Of a DNA stretch of 64,000 nt, positions 1 through 12,005 are shown in pieces. Below the pieces are notes generated by a model, which saw nothing but the letters and a program-made list of their open reading frames with translations, was not told the origin of the DNA and did no database searches. The stretch spans positions 434,001 through 498,000 of the forward strand of contig SEMN01000144.1 of NCBI GenBank assembly GCA_005408345.1, given 5' to 3'. Within the stretch, counting starts at the first letter, position 1; each line of letters starts with the position of its first letter. A program made the translations under genes and the position numbers. The DNA is from Macquaria australasica (taxonomy: Eukaryota > Chordata > Actinopteri > Centrarchiformes > Percichthyidae).

Positions 1-1899
1 AAATCAAAGTTTGTTCATATTTTAGCAGCTTTTATTCGCATCAGAACCAATCTTCTTCATAAACCAACTTTTATGAGAAGCTTTGCACTACCTACCATCA
101 CTATCAATGTTGTGCATGTAATAAAATAATGGTGGTGTTGGATGTACCATATTGCATGTATGTTTGATAATCTTTTATATCTCGTCGTTTGACATTTAGA
201 TAAATCATTCCGAGGCTACTACTACAATGCATATAATCTTTCATCTGTGACAAATAAAATCTCAAAATGTCAATCTCAAAATATGAAAAATATTTTTGTG
301 AATTTATTTACAAAAAATTAGTTATCTCCCTTAAGTCAGCATTGACTGATATCACAGCTGTTTGTGGCTAATTTTAAAACACTGCTCATAGAGGAATTTG
401 TCCGACAAGCAGTTGCAGACGGATAAATTGCAGCTGTCACTGCCCCGGTAGTATCACCGAAATAACCTCATCTGATTGGCAAATGTGTATGTAAATGGTT
501 ACTGGGTTTAGTTCTCAGAGGTGGAATATGTCATATATGAAAATTGTTGCATACATCTAAGCTTGCTTTTTTTTTGTTGGTACATGCAAATGTAGTTTTG
601 TCCTGTCTGAAACTATGTATTTAAATCCCATATTTTTCTACAGTCAGTCTCAAAGAAAACAGACAAAAAAAAGGATTGGAAACATAAGAATTTTCTGATT
701 TTTTTGACATATAAAAATAATAAATCAATGGCATTGTGATTGGGAAGGTACCATAAAGGCTGTCCATTGAATGAAAGCATACTGGTGTATAACATAATTG
801 GCATCACTTCCATAATCCATCAGCCAAAGAGGAGACATTGCATAACTAGCATATTATATTTCCTATCCATCCGGTTTCAACAATCATGAAATGTTTTTTT
901 TAAAAAAAGAAAACTTTACACTGTACATCACAAAGCTTTTCCATTAGAACACAAATTCTAATTTCAACATGTCACTAAAATGTAAATTCTACTCAACCAC
1001 TGCCAGGGAAATCACACTGAAAAAAAAAAGGTTATGTAGAGGAAGCAGAGAGAGAATCAGTTTACACGTCTGGTTCAATAACTGCTCTGGTGAAATTTGT
1101 CAAAATGCCAACTTTTCTCAGTGCCCCGTCCCCTTCCCTCCATCCCAGCAGCTTTAGATGTCCCCTCATTAGAGCAGAACAAGATGGCTGCCTCATAAAC
1201 AAAGGGAGGAGGTAGGGTGAATGAAGGAGGGATGGAAGAGAGAGGGGACACCGGGCCAGTGTAGAGCTTCAACTTCATAGTTCATTCTCTCTTGTGTAGA
1301 TTGTATGAAAATAAAGGTGTACATTTATCACCCTGTACAAACACACTAAAGATTTCAGTTGCCTCACGGTGACCTTCTCACTTCTCCCAAATATCAGAGA
1401 AGGGCTTGTCCAATAAAACTATCTCACTCCCAAAGAGCCACCCAGCTCAGCGTAGAAAAGAGAAGGCACCCGGTGTTTGCCAACACCAGCAACAAGCCAC
1501 CACACCTCATGCACTCTTTCATTTCTAACCTCGAGTTGATGTAACGAAGACCCTTCAGTCGTGTCAAACAACACAATTCAACTAGAAAAACGCTTGTTCC
1601 TCATGACAGCTCGTCAGGTTTGCTTTCTTTGTTTTTCCATGGCAGACACGCAAAAGTAAAAGCAAACCAACTATCACACACCTGTACATGAATCTGTAAT
1701 AAGCACTGCTCTAAAAGCAAAGCTCATGTCAGAAAGTCATTAAAAATGTAACCCAACACAAATACTGTATAAGTTATCTAAATGTGGTACAAACCTGCAG
1801 ATTTCCCACTTATAAAGCAATGGGTAACAGATTTGGTGGCAATTATACCATTTCAAGTGTTTGTAATTGTAACTTCATGGAAGACCGAGCTCAGGACAG
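1..1899. other. Intergenic flank, no gene seen
   Basis: No exon with conserved protein similarity was recognised on either strand. The open frames are short and not flanked by convincing splice sites. The stretch is AT-rich at its left end. It lies downstream of mip, so part of it could belong to a longer 3'UTR or to a neighbouring gene outside the window. Confidence 0.5.
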
Positions 1900-2255
1900 A
1901 CCAGATAGTTTTGTGTTTATTTTAATATAAATATGAATGTGTGTGTTCTTCACTAGATGAGACACAAACTCTAAACTGAATGAATTTGGCTTTAAGACTT
2001 GACTCAAAGGCATAAATTATTTTCATCTGATATAAAAAGGGGATCACTCTAAACATGGATTCTGTTGAACTATTGCAGTATCAGTGAGGGCGTGGAAAAG
2101 GCCACATCTTTCCCTAAAATATGCTTGCATGGAAATAAAAATGTTACAGACAAAGGATTGTGGCAATGAAAAGTGAAAAATAAAAATGATTAATTAAAAC
2201 AAGCACAGACGCATACACATGTAGAGACATGCATGCACACTCACTCTCTGTCTCA

Positions 2256-2348
<93 letters not shown>

Positions 2349-2982
2349 CTGGGGGGGGGGGGGAGAATGAGAGCCAAGTAAATACTGGTAAAGTACAATA
2401 CGTACATGTAATTTACCCAAAGTTCATTAAACGAAACAAAACGAAGGGCGAGATCACACTGGATCAAAATGGAAAAGCATGCAGAAGTCCACTGCTCTAC
2501 TGTAGCTTCACTCCTAGCAGACTACAAAGTAGGGAGGAAAAACAGAAAGAGAGAGAAAGGGAGAAAAAGATAGAGAAAGGGCCCCCTGTCCTGAGCAGTT
2601 GTAGCCACCTGGTCAGCCAGGAGTAACTGACTCCCCACACCACAGGGCACAGGGTGCTTCCTTCAGTGGCAAGTCTTCTTCTAACCCTCCATCTTTGTCC
2701 TGCAGTCCAAGGGGGAGAGGGAGGAGGAGGAGGAGGAAGGATGGGTAGAGGTGAAATCAGATGGTCAGGGCTGTGGGTGCCCCTTCACTGTAATTCTGTA
2801 GGTCCAGTTCTGGATGCAGAACAAGGATAACAAAGGTGTCTGGGATCTGTGTTAGCATGTGTGGAGGCAGGGAGGAGGTATGTGTGCAGAAATGCTGAGT
2901 GGGCTGAGGATGGACTGGGAACTGAGGGTGCGGATTGAGGGGTGAGGGATAGGGGTCAGAAAGCCAATCTTCTTCTCCAGGC
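1900..2982 (-). other. mip: Candidate mip 3'UTR
   Basis: This region follows the mip stop codon on the minus strand. The first canonical polyadenylation hexamer in that direction is AATAAA at 1916-1921 (TTTATT on the plus strand), which would give a 3'UTR of about 1.1 kb. It contains the CA repeat and the G-run. The end point is inferred from the hexamer only. Confidence 0.35.
2258..2346. repeat. (CA)n microsatellite followed by a 13-G run
   Basis: About 44 uninterrupted CA dinucleotides are followed, after a 4-base spacer, by 13 consecutive G residues at 2351-2363. Long perfect arrays of this kind are common in fish and are usually length-polymorphic. The array produces an apparent Cys/Val-repeat open frame on the minus strand that is not a gene. 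Confidence 0.97.
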
Positions 2983-4416
2983 TTATAGGGCCTGTGTCTT
3001 GAGCTCGATGGGCTCTCCCCTGGTCTCCTGCTGGCCCTCGGCCTCTGGGGGTCGGGTGCCCTTCAGTGTGGCGATTCTCTCGGAGAGGCCGCGCATACGG
3101 GGGAAAAGCATGAAGTCATACAGCAGAGCACCCATGGCACCACCAATCATGGGTCCCACCCAGTAGACCTGTCATTAACAAAGACAGAATGCATTAGTGG
3201 GTTTGAAGATGACACATTATATGGTTTGCAAGAGTTTGTAGCATATAATTTACAGATTTGATCATCTTACCCAGTGGTTGACAAAATTCCTGACCAGGAC
3301 AGCAGGGGCGAAGGATCTTGCTGGGTTCATTCCTGCTCCAGTGTAGTACATCTAAGTCAAAGACAGAGAGAATAGTTCAGGGTTACGACTGTAAATGTGT
3401 CTATGTGACGTGAAACGACGGTCAGATCCTTGCATGAACCCAGTGAGCCGTTTCAAACTTGGTTGGTTCTTACCCCGAGAAGATGCCCCATGAGCACAGA
3501 GAAGCCGATGGCCAGGGCAGCAGATCCCAGGCGTCCATTGCGCCTCTCATCAGTCACAGCAAAGATGCAGACGACAAGCTGTAGGGTGAGGAAGACCTCC
3601 ATGGTGGTGGCCATGCCCAGGCTGATTCCTGGCTGCAGCTGAAAGACGGGAGGGAGGAAGAAAGAGTGAGGAAATTAATGATGTGACTGCATACATTGAA
3701 CACATAATTAAAAAGGTTTAAAATTTTGTTAAATATGGTTAAATTGTTGTAGGTATAATGCAGATGCAGTTTTTTTATACATACATACACATTGTGATAT
3801 TTTCCTTTCAGTTACCTTATGTCAGACTTGTCAGGTTTTAGATCTGTGTTGCTTTTCAAGACACACTTGGCAATTATGTTGTGTGTACATATACTACTTA
3901 ATTTGTACATTATGTAATTTATAGTTAATCATCTTAATATTAAACAGTCAGTGTATGTGAAAAACATAATGTCTCATTTGTAATACAGGAATCAGAGCCA
4001 GTCTGCTTCCTTGTAATAATGGTTGTAGTAGATCAGTGACTGGCAGGTAATCTTACCGTGTTGAGTGCAAGGTTTCCTCTCATGTTGTTGGGTGTGACCC
4101 CGTAGAGCACGGCAGCACCAGCCAATGCTCCGAGACACTGGGCTATGATGTAGAAGAAAGCACGGAACAGGGACATCTGGGAGCCAATCAGGTAGGCAAA
4201 GGTAACAGCTGGGTTGATGTGTCCTCCACTGATGTGGCCGATGGACTGGATGAGGGTGGCAGCCGCCAGCCCAAAGCAAAAGGCAACATGGAGAACATTA
4301 TGGGGCCCAGTGGTCCAGCGGAGGGCTGCCCCCAGCCCAAAGAATACAAAGAACATGGTGCCATAGAACTCGGCAAACACCGCCCGCCAGAAAGACATGG
4401 ACCTGAACTCCCACAT
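2983..4416 (-). CDS. mip: Lens fibre major intrinsic protein (aquaporin-0), complete
   Basis: Water channel and adhesion protein of the lens fibre-cell membrane. Four coding exons: 4416-4057, 3638-3474, 3351-3271 and 3168-2983. They give 263 aa, the usual family length, with GT-AG junctions at the standard aquaporin-0 positions. The protein starts MWEFRSMSFW and ends ELKTQAL. Seen motifs: NPA boxes at residues 68-70 and 184-186; pore selectivity residues Phe48, His172 and Arg187; a C-terminal calmodulin-binding-type helix around 223-241. Differences from mammalian AQP0: Phe23 and Thr149 replace the two pore tyrosines, His is at 39 rather than 40, and Ala235 replaces the PKA-site serine. Teleosts carry two copies (mipa, mipb), which I cannot tell apart here. 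The minus-strand TATA box at 4839-4846 is the likely promoter. Confidence 0.97.
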
Positions 4417-4838
4417 GGTGGCAAAAGGTCAAAAAGCAACCTCTAAGCAATGGAGGGATGAAAAGTCAACAAAAAAACTAACTAATCAACTAAAAGGAGA
4501 TGCAGTTTCTCCACAATAATGACTGTGTTTGAGACCAAAAGTCACAGAGCGAGTGACAAAAATTAGCCCTCAAACAGAAACTGCCTCTCTAAAGCTAAAT
4601 GCAACAACACGTAAACTGCTCAACATGTAACTGTCATGCAGCTGTGAACAATCTGCTGCTGTGCCTTCTGAATTCTGATTGCTGTCATAGAGAGCTCCTG
4701 AGTGGAGCGATACGCCAGTCTCTGTGCATCTATGTGACAACCCTGCAGGTTGTTAGTAGAAGAACATGGATAGACAAACGTTAAGCATGTCCTGCAGACA
4801 TTCAGCCTCTTTACCAGAGCAGGGGGAGCTCAGAGGCC

Positions 4839-4846
4839 TTTTTATA
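4839..4846 (-). promoter_or_regulatory. mip: TATA box, probable mip promoter
   Basis: TATAAAAA on the minus strand sits about 420 bp upstream of the mip start codon, in a GC-richer patch. This would imply a 5'UTR of roughly 390 nt, longer than in mammals, or an unseen 5' intron. Mammalian MIP also has a TATA promoter. The assignment is an inference from motif and position. Confidence 0.45.
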
Positions 4847-4849
4847 ATA

Positions 4850-7507
4850 CCCCAGGGCCACAGCAGCCCCGACGAGCCCAGGGGAGGGGCCAGCGCACAA
4901 TACTACAAATCAAAACAAAATCATTTAACCCTTCTCCTGCCTTGACCTCCCCCTGTCTGCTTATTGTAGAAATTACTCTGAATCTGGACCAATGGGTTGC
5001 AAGCAGACCGTGATAATTACTTATGTATGTAGGAAAGCTCTCAACATTCTGCAGTTAGTCAGTTTAAGGGGTACTTTTGAAATGTATGACTTGAGGTTGA
5101 ACGTGGCGAGGACAATCAGAGAAGTAAACATAACGTAAAATGCTTTGGAGCATCTTGTATTTGCGCTGGAGGATTTCCAGTCTCATTTTACTGGAGGAGG
5201 TGGAGCATTAATACACACAAAGTGGTAGAAAATCCCATTCATAACACCACTGACTGAAAAGCCCCTGTGAGAAACTGCGCTGACCTTCAACCCTGAAAAT
5301 ACAAAAGCAGTGGGCATGTGGTGGGCAGAACCTGTTAACAGGTAGATGTGGAGTGCAGTGGGATTTTTGCTTGGTTTCCAATAACTTTGATACTTTTTAC
5401 AAGCACAGAATTAATGTTATGTCCACCTTTCACTAATTTTCCATGATTGTGTTTCCATTGTCTCCTCTGTAATGTACGATTAACAGTTCGCATTCACTCT
5501 AATCAAAGCTGTGATCACCAAAGCACGAGCAATTTCTCAATTTCTCCACTTGTGCTCTGGATTGGTACAAATTAGGTTTATGGCAGCAGAAGTGATTAGG
5601 CACAGTGTTACATTGTGTGTGTGTGCTGGGCGAGGCTCAGGTTGGATAAAGCGGTGGAAAATCCACGGTTGGAGAGGAAGAGGGGAGAGCAGCCCTGGCA
5701 TTGAGCTTCTGCACTGGAGCATCATGCTGACCAGGGCAGCCAGAGGGACGGCCGCAGGCCTCTGAAAGGATTATGCTGAGCTCACTGCTCTTCTCCTTTC
5801 ATGCACGGAAACAAAACGCTGGCAGTAACACTTTCTGCTGGTTTCTATGATCTGTTTGTCTTGCCGTCACTGTTAAACCCGTGTTCCCTTTTCCATGGGT
5901 CAGAGTGGCTACATATATATTTATTGCCTCTCCACTCATACTCCAGAGAGTTGTATTGGAATGGCATCAGAACAATATACAAATATAATACACAGCATAC
6001 ACTTTTATCTTTGGAAGTCGTCTTTGTTTTACAAATATTCAATGCGATTTCTCATATCAATCTCACAGCAGCCTGACGTTTGGATGTTTACTCATCTCAC
6101 ATTCAAAACAACATGAAAAACACCGTGAACAAAATCATATGATGAACGATGGTGGGAAAAAAAATGTTTTCTCTAAAAATAGTGTTGATCCTGTTGTGTC
6201 CTGATTCTGACAGTTTATTAGTTTGCCAGTTGGTGCACCTCTATTGTGATGAGTATTATGTCCTTCTCACGACTCCCTCCATCAGTGGTAAGCCACCTTT
6301 TGTGGGTTTAAGCCCACAGTTTAGTTTAACAGGGGAGGGTATTGAAAAGGTGCTTGCATTGTGTTTTCCTGTTCCCTGGGTCCAGACTGCTGACACATCC
6401 ATAATAACATGCAGCCCCTAAACATCTCACACTGGAGTAGAAGCTCTGGCTTGCACTCACCACACAGTGGTGAAAACATGTGTTGCAGGACACATGAGCT
6501 GAAGGACTAAAACATACAGTATTAACTATGACAGGCTTCAGAGGTGCTGATAAAAGAAATCCTCAGCAGGGGATATTTGCACTTCCTTCAAATGATCCAT
6601 TCACGTGACAGAAATCAAGCATTTCTGTCATCTCATTGACAATCTATGATTCTTATGCCCACAAATAACCTATGGCCGTTATTGAATGCTAATAAGTTTT
6701 AATACCAGATACACTGAGCATCACAGAATAAGGAGATAAGGCATCTTTGCTAAAACTACTTCTGTGATTGCGAGGAAAGCAGGTACTGCAGTTGCCATCT
6801 TTTGAAAAAATCCCACAAATAATTTACTCAGGAAATTAATTTCAGGCTTCCATTTCCCTTTTTGCACTCAGTATGAAAGTACAGAGGAGATGGAAAGCCC
6901 CTGAAATGCCCTGTGTAATGTTAGAGAGAAGTGAGAGTAGAGTGCTTTGAAACATTAGCACTATACAGTGGTTACAAAGTGATATTTCACATTTTCATTT
7001 GAATTGGTTAAAGGATAGATGAATACAATACTCACACGCCCATATATATATATATATAAACTGAAAGAGCTATTGTACTGGCTGTGAAGAGACTCCTTCC
7101 TATATGATTCCAGTGTAAGAGAGACAAAATCCACAGTCCTCCTTCTGAGGTAAAATACATTCCAAAGTTCAACCAAAGCCAATATGAGGAAACACAGAGA
7201 GGGAATTTTATTCTAAAGACTAACTTTGGAAGATAACCACTTGATTTGTCCAACTCCATCTGTTGCAGCCTCGTATAATGTTCAGCTGAACTTTAGAATA
7301 CATTTTTGCACAGAACAAGGATTGATGATTTTGTCCCCCATCACTTACATTGGAACTGGGTTAGGAAGTGATCTCTTTGAGGCCAGTATGGACAGGAGGA
7401 ACAATTACAGTGACCAATAATTCTTTCAATATACGTATGGGCATGTCAGTATAGTTTTTAAAGACAGACTTGGAAAAATGTGAACCTATCTTTTAAACTG
7501 TGTGATA
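4850..7507. other. Intergenic region between mip and ptges3, no gene seen
   Basis: No conserved exon was recognised. Open frames here are short and lack splice or homology support. The part immediately upstream of the mip TATA box (about 4850-5400) is the best place for lens-specific regulatory sites, but I could not identify any with confidence. Confidence 0.5.
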
Positions 7508-7515
7508 CTGAGACC

Positions 7516-8057
7516 CAGTAGTGGAAAGTAACTAAGTACATTTACTAAAGTACCGCACTTAAGTATAATTTTGAGGTACTTGTATTTTACTTATTTCTAT
7601 TTTCTGCTACTTTATACTTCAACTCCACTACACTTCAGAGGGAAATACTGTACTCCACAACATATATTTGATAGCTTAAGTTACTTTGCAGATTCAGATT
7701 AATAATATAAAATACAACCTACAAATAAATTATGATGCATCATAGATACACCTCATTGATCCTTGGGGTAAAATTCACAAGCTACCCAGCAGTATATAAA
7801 GTAGTTAAAGTTTGCCCCACCTTTACCAGCAGTAACATTAAAGTGATGTACACATTAATGCATAAGTAATTATTGTCCAACATACTAAACATTATTCTGG
7901 AATGGGCAGTTCTGCAAAATGAGTACTTTTACTTTTAATGCTAATACTTTTGTACTCTTAAGTAAAATTTTGAATGCAGGACTTTAACTTCTAACAGAGT
8001 ATTTCTACACTGCTACTTTTACTTAAGTAAAAGATCTGAGTACTTCTTCCATCACTG
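7516..8057. mobile_element. Non-autonomous hAT-like MITE, 542 bp
   Basis: The ends are imperfect inverted repeats, CAGTAGTGGAA on the left and TTCCATCACTG on the right. Both are followed inward by TACTT/AAGTA-rich sequence typical of an abundant teleost repeat. The flanks carry an 8-bp target duplication, CTGAGACC at 7508-7515 and CTGAGGCC at 8058-8065, with one mismatch. An 8-bp duplication is the hallmark of hAT elements. No transposase is present. Related copies lie at 12944-13853 and 25560-26229 in the opposite orientation. Confidence 0.8.
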
Positions 8058-8534
8058 CTGAGGCCACATCCCCACAATAATAATGAACAATAATCCCTTC
8101 TTCAGTGTATTCTATCCCTAAACTTCATTGATGAGTTAAACTTTTTTGGAACTTGAAAAAGTGATGCTTCAATACCTGGGCCTTGTATTCAACGGTCTGA
8201 AACAGTTTATTAGAAATGTTTACCCAAACTCCAACAGCATAAGACAAATGCAAAAGTGTTCAACATGTGTTGCATCAAACACACAAGCCTCCAAAGCATA
8301 GTTCTAGTGTATCTGATCGACAAACATGTGTAACCTGTATTGTTTAAACAATTTGGAAACTTTTGGTAGACTACATAGGATTTCTGCCCTCACCTCTGGA
8401 AGAAAATTTATTTTTTGCTACAATGTGCAATGTTTTGTACACTGGCATAGAGAAACAAACTCACCTTTGCAAAGGTATGACTATACGCTAAGATTGTACC
8501 ACTCTACTACCTTAATCTCAACACAAACTGTAAG

Positions 8535-9123
8535 TTGCACAAGCATATGTGTTTATTTAAATGCTGAAATGTTAAAAATGAAATTGTTAAATATTTGCAG
8601 ATGTCAGCATACATTGAAAACCCATTTCAAGCAGAACTCCTGCTTTTTAAATTAACAAACAATATAAGTGCAATTTACAATACAAACATTAAAGGGGAAA
8701 ATCTGTCATTAAAAAAATCTACTTTTTTGGAAAATAGGCATTTTGAGTTTTTTTTTCATTAGAAATCACAATGTTCAATACATAACCTGACATTGCAAAA
8801 AAATAAATAAAAAAAAAATAAAAAAAAAGAGAAGGTGTAAGACATCAGCACATCCCATTAGTCATTTAAGTCAAAGAGCAATAACATTTTCATTTGAACA
8901 GAATTGTCCATGCAGAACAGAACAGCAAAGCACAGCACTGTATGTTGCTATGGATCTCTGTGCATGTCTGTATCCAACAGTCACTCCCTTGAGGGGTTTT
9001 CGCTTAGGAAACTGCGTAGAGAGATGAGGTTTCTTCTCCAACATGGCTGCCAACTCATGTCTAGTCTCTCTCTTCAACAGACGTATAGCTCGCTTTGTTT
9101 ACTACTGAGGTGGCATCCATATT
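8535..9123 (-). other. ptges3: Candidate ptges3 3'UTR
   Basis: Sequence downstream of the ptges3 coding end on the minus strand. The first AATAAA hexamer in that direction is at 8552-8557. The stretch includes A-rich runs around 8800-8830. The boundary is inferred from the hexamer alone. Confidence 0.35.
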
Positions 9124-12005
9124 CTACTCAAGGTCGGGCATTTCTGGAAGAGACACAAAATTAAAAATGTGATGCGTGTGAGCATTTGATTAGATTTGAA
9201 TCTGATCATTCACCTGTTAGTAATAACATAAAAACAAACAGGGAAAAAATAAAAGCATTTAAACGTAGCTCCAAAGAAATTAAATAAAAGGGATGACACT
9301 ATTACCACAGGATTTTTGGATGGAGTGCAGCCATATCCAAACTAATAACCTAAACATACCCATTTGTGATTTTATGGCTAAAGTTAACCATCTTTTACTT
9401 AACTCTTAATTATAGCCATTTTTGATTGAATAAAATTACTTCCAGCCCAGAAATATACAATCCAGCCCTTTCTAACATAATATCACCATCACCATACTAC
9501 ATAGGAGGATAGCATCTTTTTCCCCCAAACATTTTATAGCTTACTTCACAGATCCTACAATGAAATCATGTTTGCGTGCACTTGGCACTGCCTAGCATTA
9601 TGGCTGTCCCCTTCTGTCTTCTCACCCCATGGGATCTAGTGACTACCGATAACAAATTACAAGACGGCTCTTTTAGAATAGTACTTACATTCATCGTCGC
9701 TGTCTGCAGAATCATGCTGCAAAATAAAGCAAAAACAATAATAACAATTCTTCATACTCTGATTTACCTGGTAAGCTCCACTTGATTAAAATGTCTCCAA
9801 ACAAAACACCTGTTTCTTATATATGATATGAAGCACATAAAAAAGTACTATATGTATTTAAAAAAACATACCTCCTCATCTCCACCATCTAAATCAGGTA
9901 GATCATCCCCTCCCATGCTGTTCATCATCTGGAAAAATGTCAACAATCAACATGTCAGCACTACAGTATATTTGGACACACTTATTTTAGACGATGTTCA
10001 GTATGCTTACCTCTGAGAATTTGTCAAAACTTGACAAATCCTCATCCGAGTCATCTTCCCAGTCTTTCCAATTATTGAAGTCCACACTCAGCCAGTTGCA
10101 CTAAGAGAAGATGGATTCAAGAGTTTAAGTAAGGCAATGTTTCAATTTATTCCAGCTGTTTTTTCAGTGTTGATATTTACTTAGCGGTTTAGTTAGGTGG
10201 TGGCGTGCTATATTATCACCAATTTCAAAGCAAAAAATGTTCATGCTTTTAATCATACTTACCAGGACTAGGCAGTCAGATGCCAGTTTTATTAATATGT
10301 AGGTTACATAAATGAGCTAACAGCTTACTTACGGTTTATTTTCAGATTGATGGCAATTGCATTGGCAGTATCTGGTTTTCAACAAGCCTGTACTTGAACT
10401 GCCAAGTGATTAATATCTGTGGATTGACAAGCTTTGTTTTTTAATTAAAAGAATGAAAGTTACCTTTGTCTTGTCTTTGGTAAGTCGTGGCCATGATTTC
10501 CCAGCCTCTGCTTTTCGTAAACAACACAACACAGACCTGTCAGTGCGTCTGTGTTTGGATCCCTGCATGGAACAGAGAAAGTTTGATGAAGGCTTTGAAG
10601 GAATAAAAGACACGGTAGAACTGCAACTATGGCTACAGGTGACAAACGTACTTTAGGGTCAATCTCCCCGAAAAGGTCCACTGTATTCTGGTGTTTGACA
10701 TTATCTGTTCCGCTCAAACAGCTGTACGGTAAAAAGAAAAGACGTCACAACATTTCCTTTACAACTTCCAACAATAATTAATAACCAATAAGCGTTTTTA
10801 AATGTGTGTTTTCATCATTATGTTCATACACCGTACCACATGTCAGGGCCCTGTTCCCAAAAAGCATCTTAAGGCTCATCTTTTCTTTAAGATGATTTTG
10901 GGAAATGGGGCCAGATAGCCCTAAGGATAAGAAAATTATCATGAATATTACCATTTAACGTGCTATTAATGCAACTTACTTGAAATCAAATTTGGACTTG
11001 TTGAAATTTACTTGCACATCTTTACTGTCCTCCACGCAGAACTCTACGAAGACAGAGTCCCGTCTGTCATACCACTTAGCTGCTGCAGGCTGCCTAATGA
11101 CAAAGAGTAGAAAGAGGGAATAAGTGAAGTGAAGAATATCCAACATCATTCCTGCTTTATTCTAATCTGATATGGCAATTATTCAAGAACTAAGAGTGTC
11201 CGGCTTGTTAATATTAGTTGGGCTCATCATTTTTACAGCCAGGGGTGGTTATTCTGGCCCACGTGTATAGGGTGCAGTGCATTTGAGATCAGGTTTAAAT
11301 CATGTTGACGAAAGCTTCATTCACTCACTCCAGATTAGCACGAGGGCCTGCACCTCTTTAGTTAAAAGCAATGACTGCTCTGAAAGAAAAACTTGATAGT
11401 AAGGCCTTTAATGGTGCACATGCTAACATCATATTACAGATAACACACACATATCAGAGCAACAATTAGATTATCATAATGAGAGGGAGTCGGGTAAAGC
11501 TTTATGGTTATTTGGATGTGAACCACAGTGAGGAGAAAAGCATGTCTGAATGAGGGTAGCTTGTGATACGTGTATCGCCGACAAGTGTGTGTAACTCGGC
11601 GTTAGCTAAAGTGAAGTCTTCAGAGCTAATCATGACACCATGCCTTTTCGGTGCTAACATTAACGTTACCCTTGTCCTGTTGGCTGACTTTAGCCTGCTA
11701 GCTAGCAATAACGGAGCTGATGTAGTGCGCGTACACAAAACAAGCTGGGAGTTCATCGGTTTATAGGACACGGTGGTGCAAAATGACATTATGCTAAAGG
11801 GCTGTCGGTGGATTTAGCAGCGTGCTACGCCTTTTAGTCTTGACAGCCGCGAAAGTACGACTGCGCCGCCGAGGCTAACTCGTGTGCTTAGCTCGGTCAG
11901 CTAAGTTAACGTTAGCTGGCTGATCCGCGGTACACCACGCTACCAAGACTTGTAGCTCGTTAGCTACGACCGTTAAGGACTACACAGTAAACCCAAGACT
12001 TACAT
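9124..12005 (-). CDS. ptges3: Prostaglandin E synthase 3 / p23 Hsp90 co-chaperone
   Basis: Cytosolic Hsp90 co-chaperone that stabilises the ATP-bound chaperone with clients such as steroid receptors; also called cytosolic prostaglandin E synthase. Exons: 12005-12004 (only AT of the start codon), 11093-10980, 10721-10652, 10562-10464, 10100-10011, 9928-9872, 9716-9689 and 9143-9124. The start codon is split, AT|G, by a 910-bp first intron. A CS domain (QPAAAKWYDRRDSVFVEFC) is followed by the signature WPRLTK and NWLSVDFNNWKDWEDD, then an acidic tail. Oddity: exon 7 ends GAA T and exon 8 begins AAATGCCC, so the junction reads TAA. That stops translation after residue 153, before the conserved KMPDLE tail. 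The MPDLE-stop frame is still intact to 9124. Teleost paralogues a and b cannot be distinguished here. Confidence 0.95.
10846..10912. repeat. Fold-back repeat in ptges3 intron 2
   Basis: Two arms of about 28 bases, 10846-10873 (starting GGGCCCTGTTCCCAAAA) and 10885-10912 (ending TTTTGGGAAATGGGGCC), pair with a few mismatches around a loop of about 11 bases. A similar CCCAAAAGCATCTTAAGG motif is common in fish introns. It is probably a small palindromic MITE. Confidence 0.6.

Noticed and set aside
2144..2467. 107-aa minus-strand open frame with a long Cys-Val repeat
   Set aside because: It is the translation of the CA microsatellite; no conserved domain outside the repeat.
4033..4056. Extension of mip exon 1 past Thr120
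   Set aside because: A good GT donor follows residue 120, and the next exon continues the aquaporin alignment exactly; the extra residues are intron read-through.
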